Part shown: piece after piece, positions 43,104 through 52,878 of the stretch
Position numbering within the stretch: the first letter of the stretch is position 1
How the letters are laid out: each line of letters begins with the position of its first letter
Source of the DNA: Aureococcus anophagefferens
Taxonomy: Eukaryota > Sar > Pelagophyceae > Pelagomonadales > Pelagomonadaceae
Assembly (NCBI RefSeq): GCF_000186865.1
Contig: NW_008705573.1
Span: forward strand, 982,983 to 1,046,982
DNA: 64,000 nucleotides
Reading direction: 5' to 3'
Notes under the pieces: model-generated
What the model was told of the DNA's origin: nothing
Databases searched by the model: none
What the model saw: only the letters and a program-made list of their open reading frames with translations
Program-made: the position numbers and the translations under genes

Positions 43104-43375
43104 GGCGGCGAACCGACGCCGAGACCCCGGCCCGCCGGCGCTCCCGCCGGCCGAAGCGGCCCGACGCCCTGGGAATGTGGGCTGCCCACCCCCGTCGCAG
43201 CGTTGCCTCCCGCCTCCGCAAACATTTGGCAAATTCGGCATGAATTGATGCCGGCAACATCGGCTTCGGCCGCGTCGCGCGCGTTCGCCACGTCGTTCGC
43301 CAACTTGTTCGCCGAGTCGTTCGCCGATCCGCGGCCCCATGGCGGTGGACGTGTCTACGGGTCGACCCCCGCGCG

Positions 43376-44533
43376 TTACGCGGACGCGCAGAGCGCCGAC
43401 TCCGCGGGCGGGCGGTCCGTGGACACGGCGAGCGCGTCGAACGCGGGCGGCTCGTCGAGGGCCGGCGGCCGCGGCGGCGCCGGCGCGGCGACGTCCGAAG
43501 CCTCGGGCCCGTCGGCGCAGCGCCGGTGGATGAAGAAGGCGCGGAGGACGCCCGCGTCCTCCTTCTGCGTGTCGTCGAGCGGCGGGAAGTCCTCGTCGAG
43601 GAGCTCGGGCCGCCGCGGGACGAGCGCGTCCGCGAGGCCGCACGCGTCGAGGATGGGCGCCGTGAGGAGCCGCGCCCAGTCGACGTCCAGCGCCTCCGTC
43701 GGCGCGTCCGTGCGCGTCGGCGCGGCGGCGTCGCCGAGCGCGGGGACCGCGAGCGCGAGTTTCGTCCGCGTCGGCTGCTTCGGCGTCGACGCGCGCAGGG
43801 CCGCGGCGACCTCGCGCGCCGGCGCGGCGACGAGCGCGACGACGTGGAGGAGCGCGCGCGCCGCCGCCTCGGGCGCGCGGCCGTCGCCCGCGAGCACGGC
43901 GTCGAGCGCGGCGGCCGGCGCCGCGCCGCGCAGGAGCGCGACGGCGCCGAGCGCCGTCGCGGCGGCGTGCGTCGCGTCGCGGACCCACTGGTCGCAGAGG
44001 ACCCGGAGCGGCGCGAGCGAGCCGTAGAACGCCCCGAGGCTCGCGAGGGCCCCGGCGGCGACGGCCTCGAACGTCGCCGCGCCGACGCCGACGAAGGCGC
44101 CGCCGCCGCACCGCAGCTGGGACGCGAGCGCCGCGAGCCGCAGGCGCAGCGCGACGAGGCCGTGGCTCGTGCGTCTGCCGCTCATCCACTGCACGCGCGC
44201 CGTCGTCCAATCGCGCGCGCGCGCGTCCGCGAGGCAAAAGGCCTCGAGGTCGCGCAGCTGCGGCGCCGCGACGGCGCCCGCGGCGGCGGCGTCGAGCGCC
44301 TCGAGGCGCGGCCGCAGGCTCGCGGCGTCGGCGGCGCCGACGTCGACGTCGCGCATGGCCGCCACGAGCGCGCGCACGCCGTCGTCGCGCGCCGTCTCCG
44401 ACATGGCCGGCGGCGTTTTTACGGTGTCGCTGGCGGCGGCGTCGTCCGCCGGCGCCTCGACGAGCGGGTCCTCCGCCGGCGCCTCGACGAGCGGCGCCGC
44501 GAGGACCTCGTCGACCGGCCGCTCGATGGCCAT
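43376..44533 (-). CDS. Ala-rich hypothetical protein
   Basis: A 385-aa protein from ATG 44533. The N-terminus contains two nearly identical APLVEAPAEDP repeats. The body is helical and Ala/Leu rich (GLVALRLRLAALASQLRCGGGAFVGVGAATFEAVAAGALASLGAFY). The C-terminus is acidic to Pro-rich. No known domain recognised. It is divergent from the CFAP141-like gene. Confidence 0.55.
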   Translation of the reverse strand: MAIERPVDEVLAAPLVEAPAEDPLVEAPADDAAASDTVKTPPAMSETARDDGVRALVAAMRDVDVGAADAASLRPRLEALDAAAAGAVAAPQLRDLEAFCLADARARDWTTARVQWMSGRRTSHGLVALRLRLAALASQLRCGGGAFVGVGAATFEAVAAGALASLGAFYGSLAPLRVLCDQWVRDATHAAATALGAVALLRGAAPAAALDAVLAGDGRAPEAAARALLHVVALVAAPAREVAAALRASTPKQPTRTKLALAVPALGDAAAPTRTDAPTEALDVDWARLLTAPILDACGLADALVPRRPELLDEDFPPLDDTQKEDAGVLRAFFIHRRCADGPEASDVAAPAPPRPPALDEPPAFDALAVSTDRPPAESALCASA

Positions 44534-44577
44534 ACTGGACCGGCGGGCTGCCCGCTTTTTAGGTTAACGCTGCCGTG

Positions 44578-44910
44578 CCGAGTACCCATTAAAAACCGGA
44601 TCGTTGAATTTAGGGTAAAAGTCAGGGCTGCGCGCGCGATGTGCTCGCGCGCCCGCGGTCGCGCGCCCCGCGTAGGGGTCGAGGGCCGCCACCGCCGGCT
44701 TCATCATGATTTGGGGTGGGCAAAAAATGCCATCGGCTCGTCCAAACGACCGACATGGGCCTCAGACAGGCCGCTTCGGGCTGCCCATCGTCTCCCAACA
44801 GCTCGGCGGTCAAAGTCGTCTGAGCCAATCACAGAGCTGGATTGGACGACTTTTACCTTTACTCAACAAGGGCTTGCGATCAACGATCCGGTTTTTAATA
44901 AGTATCCGAG
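44578..44910. repeat. MITE-like element with ~40-nt terminal inverted repeats
   Basis: The left arm (44581-44623) contains ATTAAAAACCGGATCGTTGA and ends in GGTAAAAGTC. The right arm (44848-44907) is its reverse complement with a roughly 15-nt insertion. The arms enclose about 225 bp of unrelated sequence with no ORF of note. It sits in the intergenic space between two divergent start codons, so it may also carry promoter function. The arms are AT-rich relative to surroundings. Confidence 0.6.
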
Positions 44911-44969
44911 CGGGCAACGACGGGCTGCCTCTGCTGTTGTGTTGCCCGAGCGCCCCGCCGGCCGCCACG

Positions 44970-45342
44970 ATGAGCGGCGCCCGGGCGCCGGACGCGAACG
45001 TCAATGCCTTCCTGAAGCGCGAGCACGAGCTCAACATGGCCAAGGCCTACTGCGACCAGACCGACTTCGTCTCCCGCAACGCGGAGTTCGCGGAGAAGGG
45101 CACGCTCAAGGTCATCGCGGCGACGCGCGCGCGCCAGGTCGAGGCCGCCGCGGCGGAGATGAGGAGTGCGCCGCGCCGCGTCCGACGACGTCGTACTTCC
45201 GCGTCTCACGCGCCCGCCCCCCGCAGGCCTCGACGCGGAGCTCGTCACGAGCCGGCGCGCGCGGCTCAAGAAGTTCTACGCGGAGCAGAACAAGGTCTAC
45301 CAGGCCGAGCTCTCCGCCAAGGGCCTCTCCCTCGCGTTCTGA
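44970..45342 (+). CDS. CFAP141-like small ciliary protein
   Basis: Exons 44970-45165 and 45227-45342, 104 codons, with a 61-nt GT-AG intron. The 103-aa, all-helical protein ends RRARLKKFYAEQNKVYQAEL then SAKGLSLAF. This resembles the C-terminus of animal CFAP141 (short, ending F-E-x-E-x-x-x-Y-x-x-EL-x-x-x-GKA), a microtubule inner protein of axonemal doublets. Length and position of the motif agree; the call is tentative. The presence of flagella would fit other genes here. Confidence 0.5.
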
Positions 45343-45450
45343 GGAGGCGGGCGCAGTGGCACTAAGGGCGCTCGTTGTCGACGTTGTCTAAGAGGTGCCA
45401 CACACCCTGGGCGGGTAAACAACATGTCTTAGAGGCGCGCGCGCGCGTCG

Positions 45451-46456
45451 TCACCGCCATCTCCGGAAGCCGCCGCGACCCCGGAAGAAGAGCCAGGACC
45501 CGATGCCGACCTGCGAGGCGGGGGGCGGATCGAACGCGGCGCGCGCGCGAGAGGCCGCGAGGCGCGCGCGGATCTCCGGGCGTCAGAAGGAAGTCGGCAA
45601 AGACTGTGGATTCGTGGTGTCGTCAGCGAGCACTCGGACAACGTCAGGTGAAACAGATCATCAGAGCCCGGGAAAAGGGGGCGTCGCCGGACGCCGGAAA
45701 CCGCACGAGCGTGCCGCCGACGTGCGCGCCGTGCGCGACGCCGTGCGCGCGGTCGCTGATGTAGGGGATGTGCACGTCCAGCAGGGGGCCCAGGTCCTTG
45801 GCGAGGAACGCGCCGCCGTACAAGATCGCCGGCATCGGGATCGGAAGGAACTCCGCGAAGATGACGATGAGGCGCCAGGGCGACAGGAGGATGCTGTGGG
45901 CGACGGCCGCGTTGACGGCGCCCGACGCGCCGAGGCACCGCGGCGACGGCCGCTTCCAGTAGGCGTGGCGCCTCGAGTCCTCCAGCGCGTTCGCGGCGAG
46001 TTGCGCGCAGTTGGCCGTGAGACCGGCGCCGAAGTAGACCGCGAGGAAGTGGCGCGCGCCGATGGCGCCGACGACCTCCGGGCCGAAGAAGAAGAGCGTG
46101 ACCATGTTGCCCAGGAGGTGCCAGCCGTCGCTGTGGCTGAAGGCCGACGTGACGAGCGTGTGCGGCGCCGCGACCACGTCCTCGTTGCAGAGCGTGAAGT
46201 GCGCCGTCATGAGGCGCGGGTCGGCGACCTTCCAGCCGCCCCAGACGGCGACGTTGACGCCGATGAGGCCGCCGATGACGGGCAGGGCGTCGCCCTGGGG
46301 CATGGCGAGGAAGGTGCGCTTTGTGGGTGTTGTCGTCGGGAGTTTGGGCATGGCCGTGCGCGACAGCGCGGGGCGCGTCGCCGTGGCGCGCGAGAGGAGG
46401 GTCGTCTGGGCGCGCCGCGCGCCCGACGCCCCGCGGCGAACCGCGAGGGCGAGCAT
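45451..46456 (-). CDS. rhomboid intramembrane serine protease (PARL-like)
   Basis: Exons 46456-45707 and 45510-45451, 270 codons, with a 196-nt GT-AG intron. The N-terminus is a basic Ser/Thr/Ala presequence without acidic residues, suggesting a mitochondrion or plastid. Conserved features are GWHLLGNMVTLFFFG, catalytic Ser in GASGAVNAAV and catalytic His in AHGAHVGGTL. The second exon adds VGIGSWLFFRGRGGFRRWR, completing the last helix. Reading through without the intron would give a different, less rhomboid-like end at 45644. Confidence 0.85.
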
Positions 46457-46552
46457 CTCGCTGGTGAGCGAGCTGCCACGGTCGGCGCCTGTGGCGAGCG
46501 ACCTTGTGGCAACGAGCTCCACCGCCAGCGCCGTCGTCGTCGTCGCGGAGCC

Positions 46553-47080
46553 ATGCGGCCCTGCCTCCTGCTCCTCGCGCCGCTCGTGTCGGCGAAATTC
46601 ACGCCCGGTCCCGGCCTGAAGGAGAATCCCGACGGCACCTACTCGCGGACCTACGACGCGGCGGCCGAGGGCGCCGCCGCCGGCGCCGGCGGCGGAGGCG
46701 AGGGCGAGAGCAACCCGGTCTACAACGTGCTCTTCACGCTCGCGATCGTGCTCGCATGGTATCTGTACCAGAACGGCAAGCTGCCGTCGCTGCCGTCCAT
46801 GCCGAGCCGCGCGCCGCGGGCGCCGCCGCCCGCGTCGCAGGACGAGGTCGACGAGGCCCGGCGCGCGCGGCTCGCGCGCTTCACGGGCGACGGGCCCGCG
46901 CGCAACGCCGAGGCCTTCCAGGAGGCGCTCGGCGCCGCGGACCCGACGCCCGTCGCGCGCGCCGCGCCGGGTTCGTCGCGGAAGCCGGCGGGCGTCGCGA
47001 CGCTCGGCTCGACCGCGCGCGCGGACGGCGACGACCCCGACGAGTTCTTCGGCGGCGACAGCACGGCCCAGTACAAGTAA
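46553..47080 (+). CDS. small secretory-pathway membrane protein
   Basis: A 175-aa protein: signal peptide (MRPCLLLLAPLVSA), short luminal Gly/Glu-rich part, TM near residue 65 (VLFTLAIVLAWYLY), then a cytosolic tail with DEVDEARRARLARFTGDGP and the acidic end DPDEFFGGDSTAQYK. The RRARLARF helix recalls motifs of ER-associated degradation adaptors, but no domain is recognised. It ends 12 bp from the convergent TPR gene. Confidence 0.6.
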   Translation: MRPCLLLLAPLVSAKFTPGPGLKENPDGTYSRTYDAAAEGAAAGAGGGGEGESNPVYNVLFTLAIVLAWYLYQNGKLPSLPSMPSRAPRAPPPASQDEVDEARRARLARFTGDGPARNAEAFQEALGAADPTPVARAAPGSSRKPAGVATLGSTARADGDDPDEFFGGDSTAQYK

Positions 47081-47092
47081 CACGTCTCTTTA

Positions 47093-48497
47093 TTACCGCG
47101 TCCGCGCCAGGAAGGCGACGTGGTCGAGCTTCGCGTCGACCGCGGGGACCCGGTCGTCGCCGACGAGGCGCCGCGCGGCGCGGTAGTCCGCGGCCGCGGC
47201 GGCGAAGTCGCCCGCGCGCTCGCGCGCCGCGCCGCGGCGGAGGTGGGCCGTCGCGTTCGCCGGGTCGATGTCCAGCGCGGCGCCGCACCGGTCCGCGACG
47301 GCCGCGGCGACCGCGCGGCTCGCGCCGTCGTCGGGCGCCCGGAGCAGGCACCTGGGCAGCAAAAGGGTGATTCAACGTCGCTTCAATGTGAGTGTTCCGC
47401 GCGCGCGCGTTCCGGAAAAAGCATCCACGCTTCGAGACCGTTCCAAGAGATGATCGCTCGTCCAAAAATCAGCCGAAACGAGTGGAAAATGGCCGAGATC
47501 GGAGCCTTTTGAAGTTGGGAATTTCGCTCTCTTTTGCTGCCCGGAGCAGGTACGCGGCCGCGTTGAGGTTGCAGGCGACGGCGAAGCGGGCGACGAGGGG
47601 CCCCTGGAGGCCGCCGACGCCGTGGAGCGCCGCGGCGAACTTGGCGTGCGCCGCGCGCCAGAGGCCCTCGCGCATGAGCGCGTCGCCGTCCGCCGCGGAC
47701 CGCGCCGCGAACGTCAACGACGCCTTCACGGACCCGCCGGCGGAAACTCCGGGGTCGAGGCACAGCGCGTCCGTGGCGTGGGCCGCGCCGTCGCGGTACG
47801 CGGTCACCGCGTCGGCGTCGTTGCGCGCCTCGAGCGCCGCGAGCTCGTCGCCGACGTCGTCGCCGGCGTCCGACGCCTTCCGGAGGTGGAGCTCCGCGAG
47901 CAAGCGCGCGCCCTCGTCGCGCTCGCCGCCGCACATGCGCAGGAAGGCCTCGCCGCGCATCTCCCAGGCGGCGCCCCACGTCCTGTCCGCGGCGGACGCG
48001 AGGAGCTCCGCGAGCGTCGCGGCCGCGGACGCGCGGTCGCCGGTCCGGAGCTCCTCTTCGCCCCTTCCGAGCAGGGCCTTCGCCGTCGCTGTTTTCGCAA
48101 AGGCCCGGTAGCGCGCCGTCTCGTCCGCCGACGGCGCCTCGGGCGATGGTTGCTGGTAGTTCGGCGGCACGAACGACCATTTCGGAGCGCCGGACGGCGC
48201 GCAGCTCCCGCAGCCGTCGTCGCCGCACCGGTCGTCGTCGTGGGAGTCCTCGTCCGCGCCGACCTCGGCCGCCAGCGCCGCGGCCGCGCCGACGGCGCCG
48301 CGCCAGGCCGCGAGCGACGGCGCCGACTCCGCGGCGGCCTGGGCGTCGGCGCAGGCCTGCATGAGCTTGACCCATTTGACGCTCTGCAGCGCCGTCGGCG
48401 CCGGCGACGCCTTGTTCTTGAGCGCCGCGAGGCGCGCCCGCGACGCCTTCGCGGCGGCGGCGGCGTGCGCCTTTTTCACGTCATTCTTGGACGACAT
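47093..48497 (-). CDS. TPR-repeat protein
   Basis: Exons 48497-47554 and 47351-47093, 401 codons. A Lys/Ala-rich start (MSSKNDVKKAHAAAAAKASR) is followed by an acidic Cys-containing segment and TPR-like helix pairs (AFAKTATAKALLGRGEEELRTG, WRAAHAKFAAALHG, then LRRGAARERAGDFAAAAADY). It resembles co-chaperone TPR proteins of the DNAJC7/TTC type, without a J domain. The intron is a family 1 introner. Confidence 0.7.
47352..47545 (-). mobile_element. introner, family 1 copy 6 (in TPR gene)
   Basis: A 194-nt element; its TIR variant has GGGCAGCA instead of GGGCAGGA. The duplication in host sense is GTACCTGC / GTGCCTGC. The intron is 47352-47553, GT donor, core in host sense. Splicing gives NAAACLLRAPDDG. 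Confidence 0.9.
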
Positions 48498-48671
48498 CGG
48501 CGGCGGCGCAGTCGCCAGGCCTTGCGCCAGGCGGCGGCGCCGCGCGGCGTCCGGGCTGCCTATTGAAGCGAAGGTGAACTAGTGTTACCCTTTTTAGCCT
48601 TCGCCTGTGGCAGCCTCGCGTGCGCGCGCCAATACTCGCCTCGCGTGCGCGCCAACCGCGCTGCCACAGCG

Positions 48672-49766
48672 ATGCCGCGCGTGCACTGGACCGGCTTCGG
48701 CAAGTTCCACGGCGTCGCCGACAACCCGTCGGCGACGCTGGCGGAGCGGGTCGCCGCCAAGTTCGCCGACGACAGCTGGGAGGTCGTCGAGGTCTCCGGC
48801 GAGGCCGCGCGGGACGCGGCGCTCAACGGGAGCGACGCCGACGTCGTCATCCACCTCGGCGTCGCCGTGGACTACGCGAACATCACGCTCGAGCGCTGCG
48901 CCTACAACGACGCGACGTTCCGCTGCGACGACGAGCGCGGCTGGCGGCCGGCGGGCGAGAAGATCTCGGCCGACTCGCCCTTCGGCGCGCCGTCGCCGAC
49001 GCCCCTCGACGTCGAGGCCGCGGCCGCCAAGGCGAAGGACCTCGGGTTCTCCGTGGACGTCTCCGACGACGCGGGCCGCTTCGTCTGCAACTATTTGTAC
49101 TACTGTTCGCTCGAGCGGCGCCCCTGCGTGTTCGTCCACGTGCCGTCCTTCGACAAACTCGGCCTCGAGGACCAGCTCGCGACGCTGGAGGTCCTGCGGA
49201 GCGGCCTGCTCGACGCGGCGGCGGCGGCCGCCGCGCCGCCGCCGCCGGCCGCGGCGGAGAGCACCGCGGACGAGGTCGTCGAGGACCTCGTGGCCATGGG
49301 CATCGACGCGGCCATGGCGCGCCAGGCCGCGGCCGCGGGCTGCACGTCCGTGGAGACGGCCATGGAGTTCATCTTCTCGGAGCCGCCGGCCATGCCGCCG
49401 CCGCCGCCGTCGGCGCAGCGGCTCAAGCAGGTCCTCGTCGTCCGCGCGGACCTGGGCATGAGCGCGGGCAAGATAGCGGCCCAGTGCGCGCACGCGAGCC
49501 TCGGCGGCTACCGCGAGGCGCTCCGGCGGACGCCGGACGTCGCGGACCGCTGGGTCGGCGCCGGCGAGACGGTCATCGTCGTCCAGCACGACGGGTGCCT
49601 GCGCAGCCTGCACGCCGCCGCCGTCGCCGCGAACCTCAACACGTCCCTCATCGCCGACGCGGGCCGCACGGAGGTCGCGCCGGGCACGGAGACGGTCCTC
49701 GGCGTCGGACCGGCGCCCGCGGACGACGTCGACGCGATCACGGGGCGGCTCAAGCTCCTGTCGTAA
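48672..49766 (+). CDS. fusion: pyroglutamyl peptidase I - UBA - peptidyl-tRNA hydrolase 2
   Basis: 364 aa, one exon. Residues 1-190 are a peptidase family C15 enzyme: TGFGKFHGVADNPS, catalytic Glu region TLERCAYND, catalytic Cys in FVCNYLYYCS (about 139) and His in VFVHVPSF (about 156). It removes N-terminal pyroglutamate. Residues 205-245 form a UBA domain (VEDLVAMGIDAAMARQAAAAG). Residues 255-364 are PTH2: VVRADLGMSAGKIAAQCAHA, TVIVVQHDG, LIADAGRTEVAPGTETVLGV. It releases peptides from stalled tRNA. UBA-PTH2 pairing is known; adding C15 is unusual and suggests coupled clearance of aborted peptides. No stop or intron signal separates the parts. Confidence 0.88.
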   Translation: MPRVHWTGFGKFHGVADNPSATLAERVAAKFADDSWEVVEVSGEAARDAALNGSDADVVIHLGVAVDYANITLERCAYNDATFRCDDERGWRPAGEKISADSPFGAPSPTPLDVEAAAAKAKDLGFSVDVSDDAGRFVCNYLYYCSLERRPCVFVHVPSFDKLGLEDQLATLEVLRSGLLDAAAAAAAPPPPAAAESTADEVVEDLVAMGIDAAMARQAAAAGCTSVETAMEFIFSEPPAMPPPPPSAQRLKQVLVVRADLGMSAGKIAAQCAHASLGGYREALRRTPDVADRWVGAGETVIVVQHDGCLRSLHAAAVAANLNTSLIADAGRTEVAPGTETVLGVGPAPADDVDAITGRLKLLS

Positions 49767-49773
49767 ACGTTCA

Positions 49774-51048
49774 TTACCACGGTCGCCGCGCGTAGCGCCG
49801 TCGCCTCCGCGTCGGCGGCGGCGGCCTGGCCTCGTCGAGCTCGCAGTCGATGTCGACGCCCGTGATTTCGGGCACGCGGCGCAGGAGCGCGCGGCGGACG
49901 CCGTAGGCGACGGCGTGGGCCTCGCCGATGGTCAGCGCGTCGGGCAGGACGACGTCGACCTTTGCGGCGATCGCGTCGCCTTCGTAACTCAGCACGACGT
50001 GGCTCACGGCCCGCACGCGGTCGCAGCCGAGGGCCACGGCGCGGATGCGTCTCTCGAGCTCGTCGGGCAGCGCGCCGAGATCGTCCGTCGCGCCGCTCTC
50101 CTGGCGGTCGCCGGGGTCGAAATGGACCGCGACGTCCGCGAGCCCCAGGCCCATGGCCCGCGCCTCGCGCCCCAGGGCGACCTTGGCGTGCTCGCCGATC
50201 TGGTGCGCCGCCGACGCCGACAGGCCTTTTTCCACGCCGAGGCGCAGGTCCACGAGGACGCCGGGGCCCGCCTTGCGCGCGCGGAGCGAGAAGTCGCAGC
50301 GCGGCACCGCGGCCGCGACGGCGCGCTCGAGCCGCGCGACCCGTTGGCCGTCCAGCGTCTCGTCGAGCAGTTCGCGCGCCGCGTCGCGCGCGATCTTCGC
50401 GCCCTGGTACGCGACGGCGCCGCCGACGAGGACGCCCGCGACCGGGTCGGCGATTGTAACGCCGAGGCCGTGGCCGCCCGCGATGCCGGCCAAAGCCGCG
50501 ACGGAGCTCCAGGCGTCGCTCCGATGGTGGAACGCGTTCGCGACTAAGACGTCGGACCGCAGCGCCTCGCCGACGGCCCGCGTCCTGCGAAAGAGCCACT
50601 CCTTCGCGACGATAGAAACCGTAGCGACGGATCCGCACGTCGCGACCGCGTACAGCTCCAGGGCCTCGGCCGGCTCGAACGCGGACCCGGCGGCGTGGTG
50701 CGCCGCGCCCGCGCCCGCGGCGACGAGACAGCCGCCGACGACCGCGGAGCCGCCGGCCTCGAATTTGCCGTGGCCGAACGGGTGGTCGGCGTCCGGCGGC
50801 AGGCGCGCGGCCGCGTAGCTCCAGTAGGCGACGACGTCCGTGAGCACGTCGCTCAGGCTGTGGGCGCCGTCGGCGATGAGCGCCGGCGAGCCCAGCGTGC
50901 TGCCGGCGCCGACCTTGCAGCAGCCGAGGCCCACGTTGACGACGGCGCCGACGGCCGTGATGCCCTTGGCGTCGTCGAGGACCGACAGGCGGCGGTGGCG
51001 TGGAGTGATTCGTCTTTGCCGCGCGGCGATGCGCGCGGCGCGGCGCAT
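49774..51048 (-). CDS. cation diffusion facilitator (metal transporter)
   Basis: 424 aa from ATG 51048 (MRRAARIAARQRR, a possible mitochondrial presequence); an ATG at 51255 would add a Phe-rich, Arg-rich start of doubtful value. The CDF core has the metal-site motifs ADGAHSLSDVLTD (TM2) and HHRSDAWSS (TM5), plus ADHPFGHGKFE. Two cytosolic ferredoxin-like domains follow in tandem (ARKAGPGVLVDLRLGVEKG and AIAAKVDVVLPDALTI), as in mitochondrial Mmt-type or SLC30A9-like iron/zinc/manganese exporters. It lies tail-to-tail with the fusion gene, 7 bp apart. Confidence 0.82.
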   Translation of the reverse strand: MRRAARIAARQRRITPRHRRLSVLDDAKGITAVGAVVNVGLGCCKVGAGSTLGSPALIADGAHSLSDVLTDVVAYWSYAAARLPPDADHPFGHGKFEAGGSAVVGGCLVAAGAGAAHHAAGSAFEPAEALELYAVATCGSVATVSIVAKEWLFRRTRAVGEALRSDVLVANAFHHRSDAWSSVAALAGIAGGHGLGVTIADPVAGVLVGGAVAYQGAKIARDAARELLDETLDGQRVARLERAVAAAVPRCDFSLRARKAGPGVLVDLRLGVEKGLSASAAHQIGEHAKVALGREARAMGLGLADVAVHFDPGDRQESGATDDLGALPDELERRIRAVALGCDRVRAVSHVVLSYEGDAIAAKVDVVLPDALTIGEAHAVAYGVRRALLRRVPEITGVDIDCELDEARPPPPTRRRRRYARRPW

Positions 51049-51479
51049 TGTATCGAGCGCGCCTATGCGACGACAAACTGGCCAGCCATCGGAGGGCAGG
51101 TTTGCGCGTTTGGCTTGGCGGCCGCCGCGCCGCCGCCCGCAGTCGACGACTCCCTCAGAGGCCTCCTCGGCGAGGACGCGCACGCGTCGACGGCGCGACC
51201 GCCGACGCCGCGTAAGACGAAAAAACGCAAAAAAAAAAAAAAACGGCGACATCATACGTGTGCGTTATGTTCAACAAGGTGAGTATCTCTCGTGCGGCGT
51301 TCTCGACTCGCGAGCGGGCGCCGCGTGGCATGGACAGTGGAGGGGGTCGGGCGGCTCGTGGTCTTGGCGGCCGCCGGAGGAGGCGGCGGTGAGCCGCGGG
51401 GTCGGGGACAGGGGCGCCGGCGCTCCGCGCGCGTCGGTCGCGCGCGCATAATCGGGGGGCGCCGGCGGACAGGGCGGGC
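51049..51479. other. intergenic region
   Basis: Contains a run of about 14 A's near 51228-51243 and the doubtful upstream ATGs of the metal transporter. I see no other gene, repeat or RNA in it. Confidence 0.4.
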
Positions 51480-52657
51480 TCAATCTTCGTCGTCGTCGTC
51501 GACGACGTGGCTCGGCGGCGCGCCGCCGGCGCCCTTGCGGGGGACGTCGCGCGGGTACGCGGCCCAGGCCTGCTGCGCGGTCGCGTAGTGGCCGAGCTGC
51601 GTGCCCGAGATGCGGAGCCGCCAGCCCGACGACGACCCGGAGGCGAGGGAGATGCCCACGGGCCGCTTCTCGGGCATCGTCGGGTCGCGCGACTTCTCGC
51701 GCTCCGCGGCCCAGCGCGCCTCGGAGAGCGCGCCGTTCTTCCTCCCGTGCTTCTTCTCCTTGGGCTGCTTCGGCGAGTCCGGCGCCTTGCGCTTCCCGAG
51801 CACGTGGGACCCGGGCAACAGGCGCCGCCCGAGGTAGCCGCCGCCGCCGCCGAAGTCGTGCGACCCGGAGTCCGGCGCCGCGTGCGTCCGGGCCCCCAGC
51901 GGCGGCTCGCGGCGCGCCGTGTGCGCCGCGACGGTCTCGACGTCCCGCGCCGAGAAGGAGACCTGGAGGAGCGACCCGCCGGCCGTCACGACGTAGCCCT
52001 CGTGCCAGACGAGCGCGCCGCGGCCGTCGTCGAAGGGCACCCACGCCGCGTCGCCGCGGGCGGGCCACGGGGAATAGTCCGTCGAGTGGCCGAGGCTCAC
52101 GGCCCGGGGCCTCCCGCCCGGGGCGTAGTCGCCGCCGAACCAGGACGGCGACCCCTCGTCCCAGCTCACGGCCCGGAGCACGTCGCGGCGCAGGAGGTCG
52201 TGCGGCGTGTGCGGCGGCGTCACCGTCTCGCCCTCGCGCGGCGACGCGGGCGGCGTCGACAGGAACGAGTCGTCGGCCGGCGGGAAGTTAAAGCCGTCGT
52301 CCGTCGGGGCGCCGAGCGGGTACCTGGGCAACCGGTAGGTTCGGGGGTCCGCCGCGGAAACGAGTCAGGGAAAGATCCCCCGCCCCGGCGCCGGCGGCGC
52401 GCTCGACGGGCGGGTCGCCGTCGTCGTGGCCGACGAGCACGGGATCCCCGAAGTTGGGCGCGTCGAAGAGCAGCTCGTCGAAGACCTGGGGGAAACGGGG
52501 GCGGATTCGCGGAAAAGCGCCGTTGCCGAACAAAAGGGGGGCTGCCTACCTCGTCGTCGTAGAGGTCCCCGGAGACCGTGCGGACGGGCGCCCGGTGGTG
52601 CGACGCCGCCGACTGGCCCAGCCGCTCGGAGAGCGGGGGGTACGCGGCCACGCTCAT
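51480..52657 (-). CDS. hypothetical protein with C-terminal AP2-like motif
   Basis: Three exons are likely: 52657-52550, 52485 to about 52390, and 52323-51480. The second donor is uncertain because no GT fits the phase, so a GC donor is possible. The N-terminal part is Pro/Ser/Asp-rich (SGDLYDDE-VFDELLFDAPNF). Conserved-looking mid-region: RAVSWDEGSPSWFGGDYAPG. The C-terminus, GISLASGSSSGWRLRISGTQ followed by LGHYATAQQAWAAYPRDV, matches the AP2 pattern (G-V/I-S...W-R-x-x-I...LG-x-Y-x-T...A-x-x-A-Y). A basic KKHGRKNG motif precedes it. It may be a nuclear DNA-binding protein. Confidence 0.5.
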
Positions 52658-52878
52658 GGGCGGGCCGCGGCGTGCGCCGAAAAACGAGAGCGGCCGCCGC
52701 TTTCGTGAACAAGGAGAGCTAGCCCCGCAAGTGCGTTTTTGAGTCGGGGTATGATACATACTTCAACGCAGCTGAAACTGCAGGTGTCAAGGTGTCGACA
52801 TCGCCCCTTTTTTGTTTCGCGACGCTCGCTCGTCCTCGCCGGGCTCTGGTGCGCCGTTACCGCGCGCGGCCGCCGCCC

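Noticed and set aside
44735..44765. Sequence resembling an introner core (CTCGTCCAAACGACC)
   Set aside because: The similarity is limited to about 11 bases, with no ends, duplication or host intron; treated as chance.
45644..45706. Read-through C-terminus of the rhomboid protein ending at 45644
   Set aside because: A donor after the GGTL codons and an acceptor at 45511 give a better final rhomboid helix (VGIGSWLFF) with matching phase and length.
51228..51243. A-run as possible poly(A) tail of a retrogene
   Set aside because: No intronless gene copy or target duplications flank it; it is a simple homopolymer between genes.
49774..51255. Metal transporter start at 51255
   Set aside because: The added segment begins with a poly-Phe run encoded by the A-tract and an Arg-only stretch, unlike a real N-terminus, so ATG 51048 is preferred.
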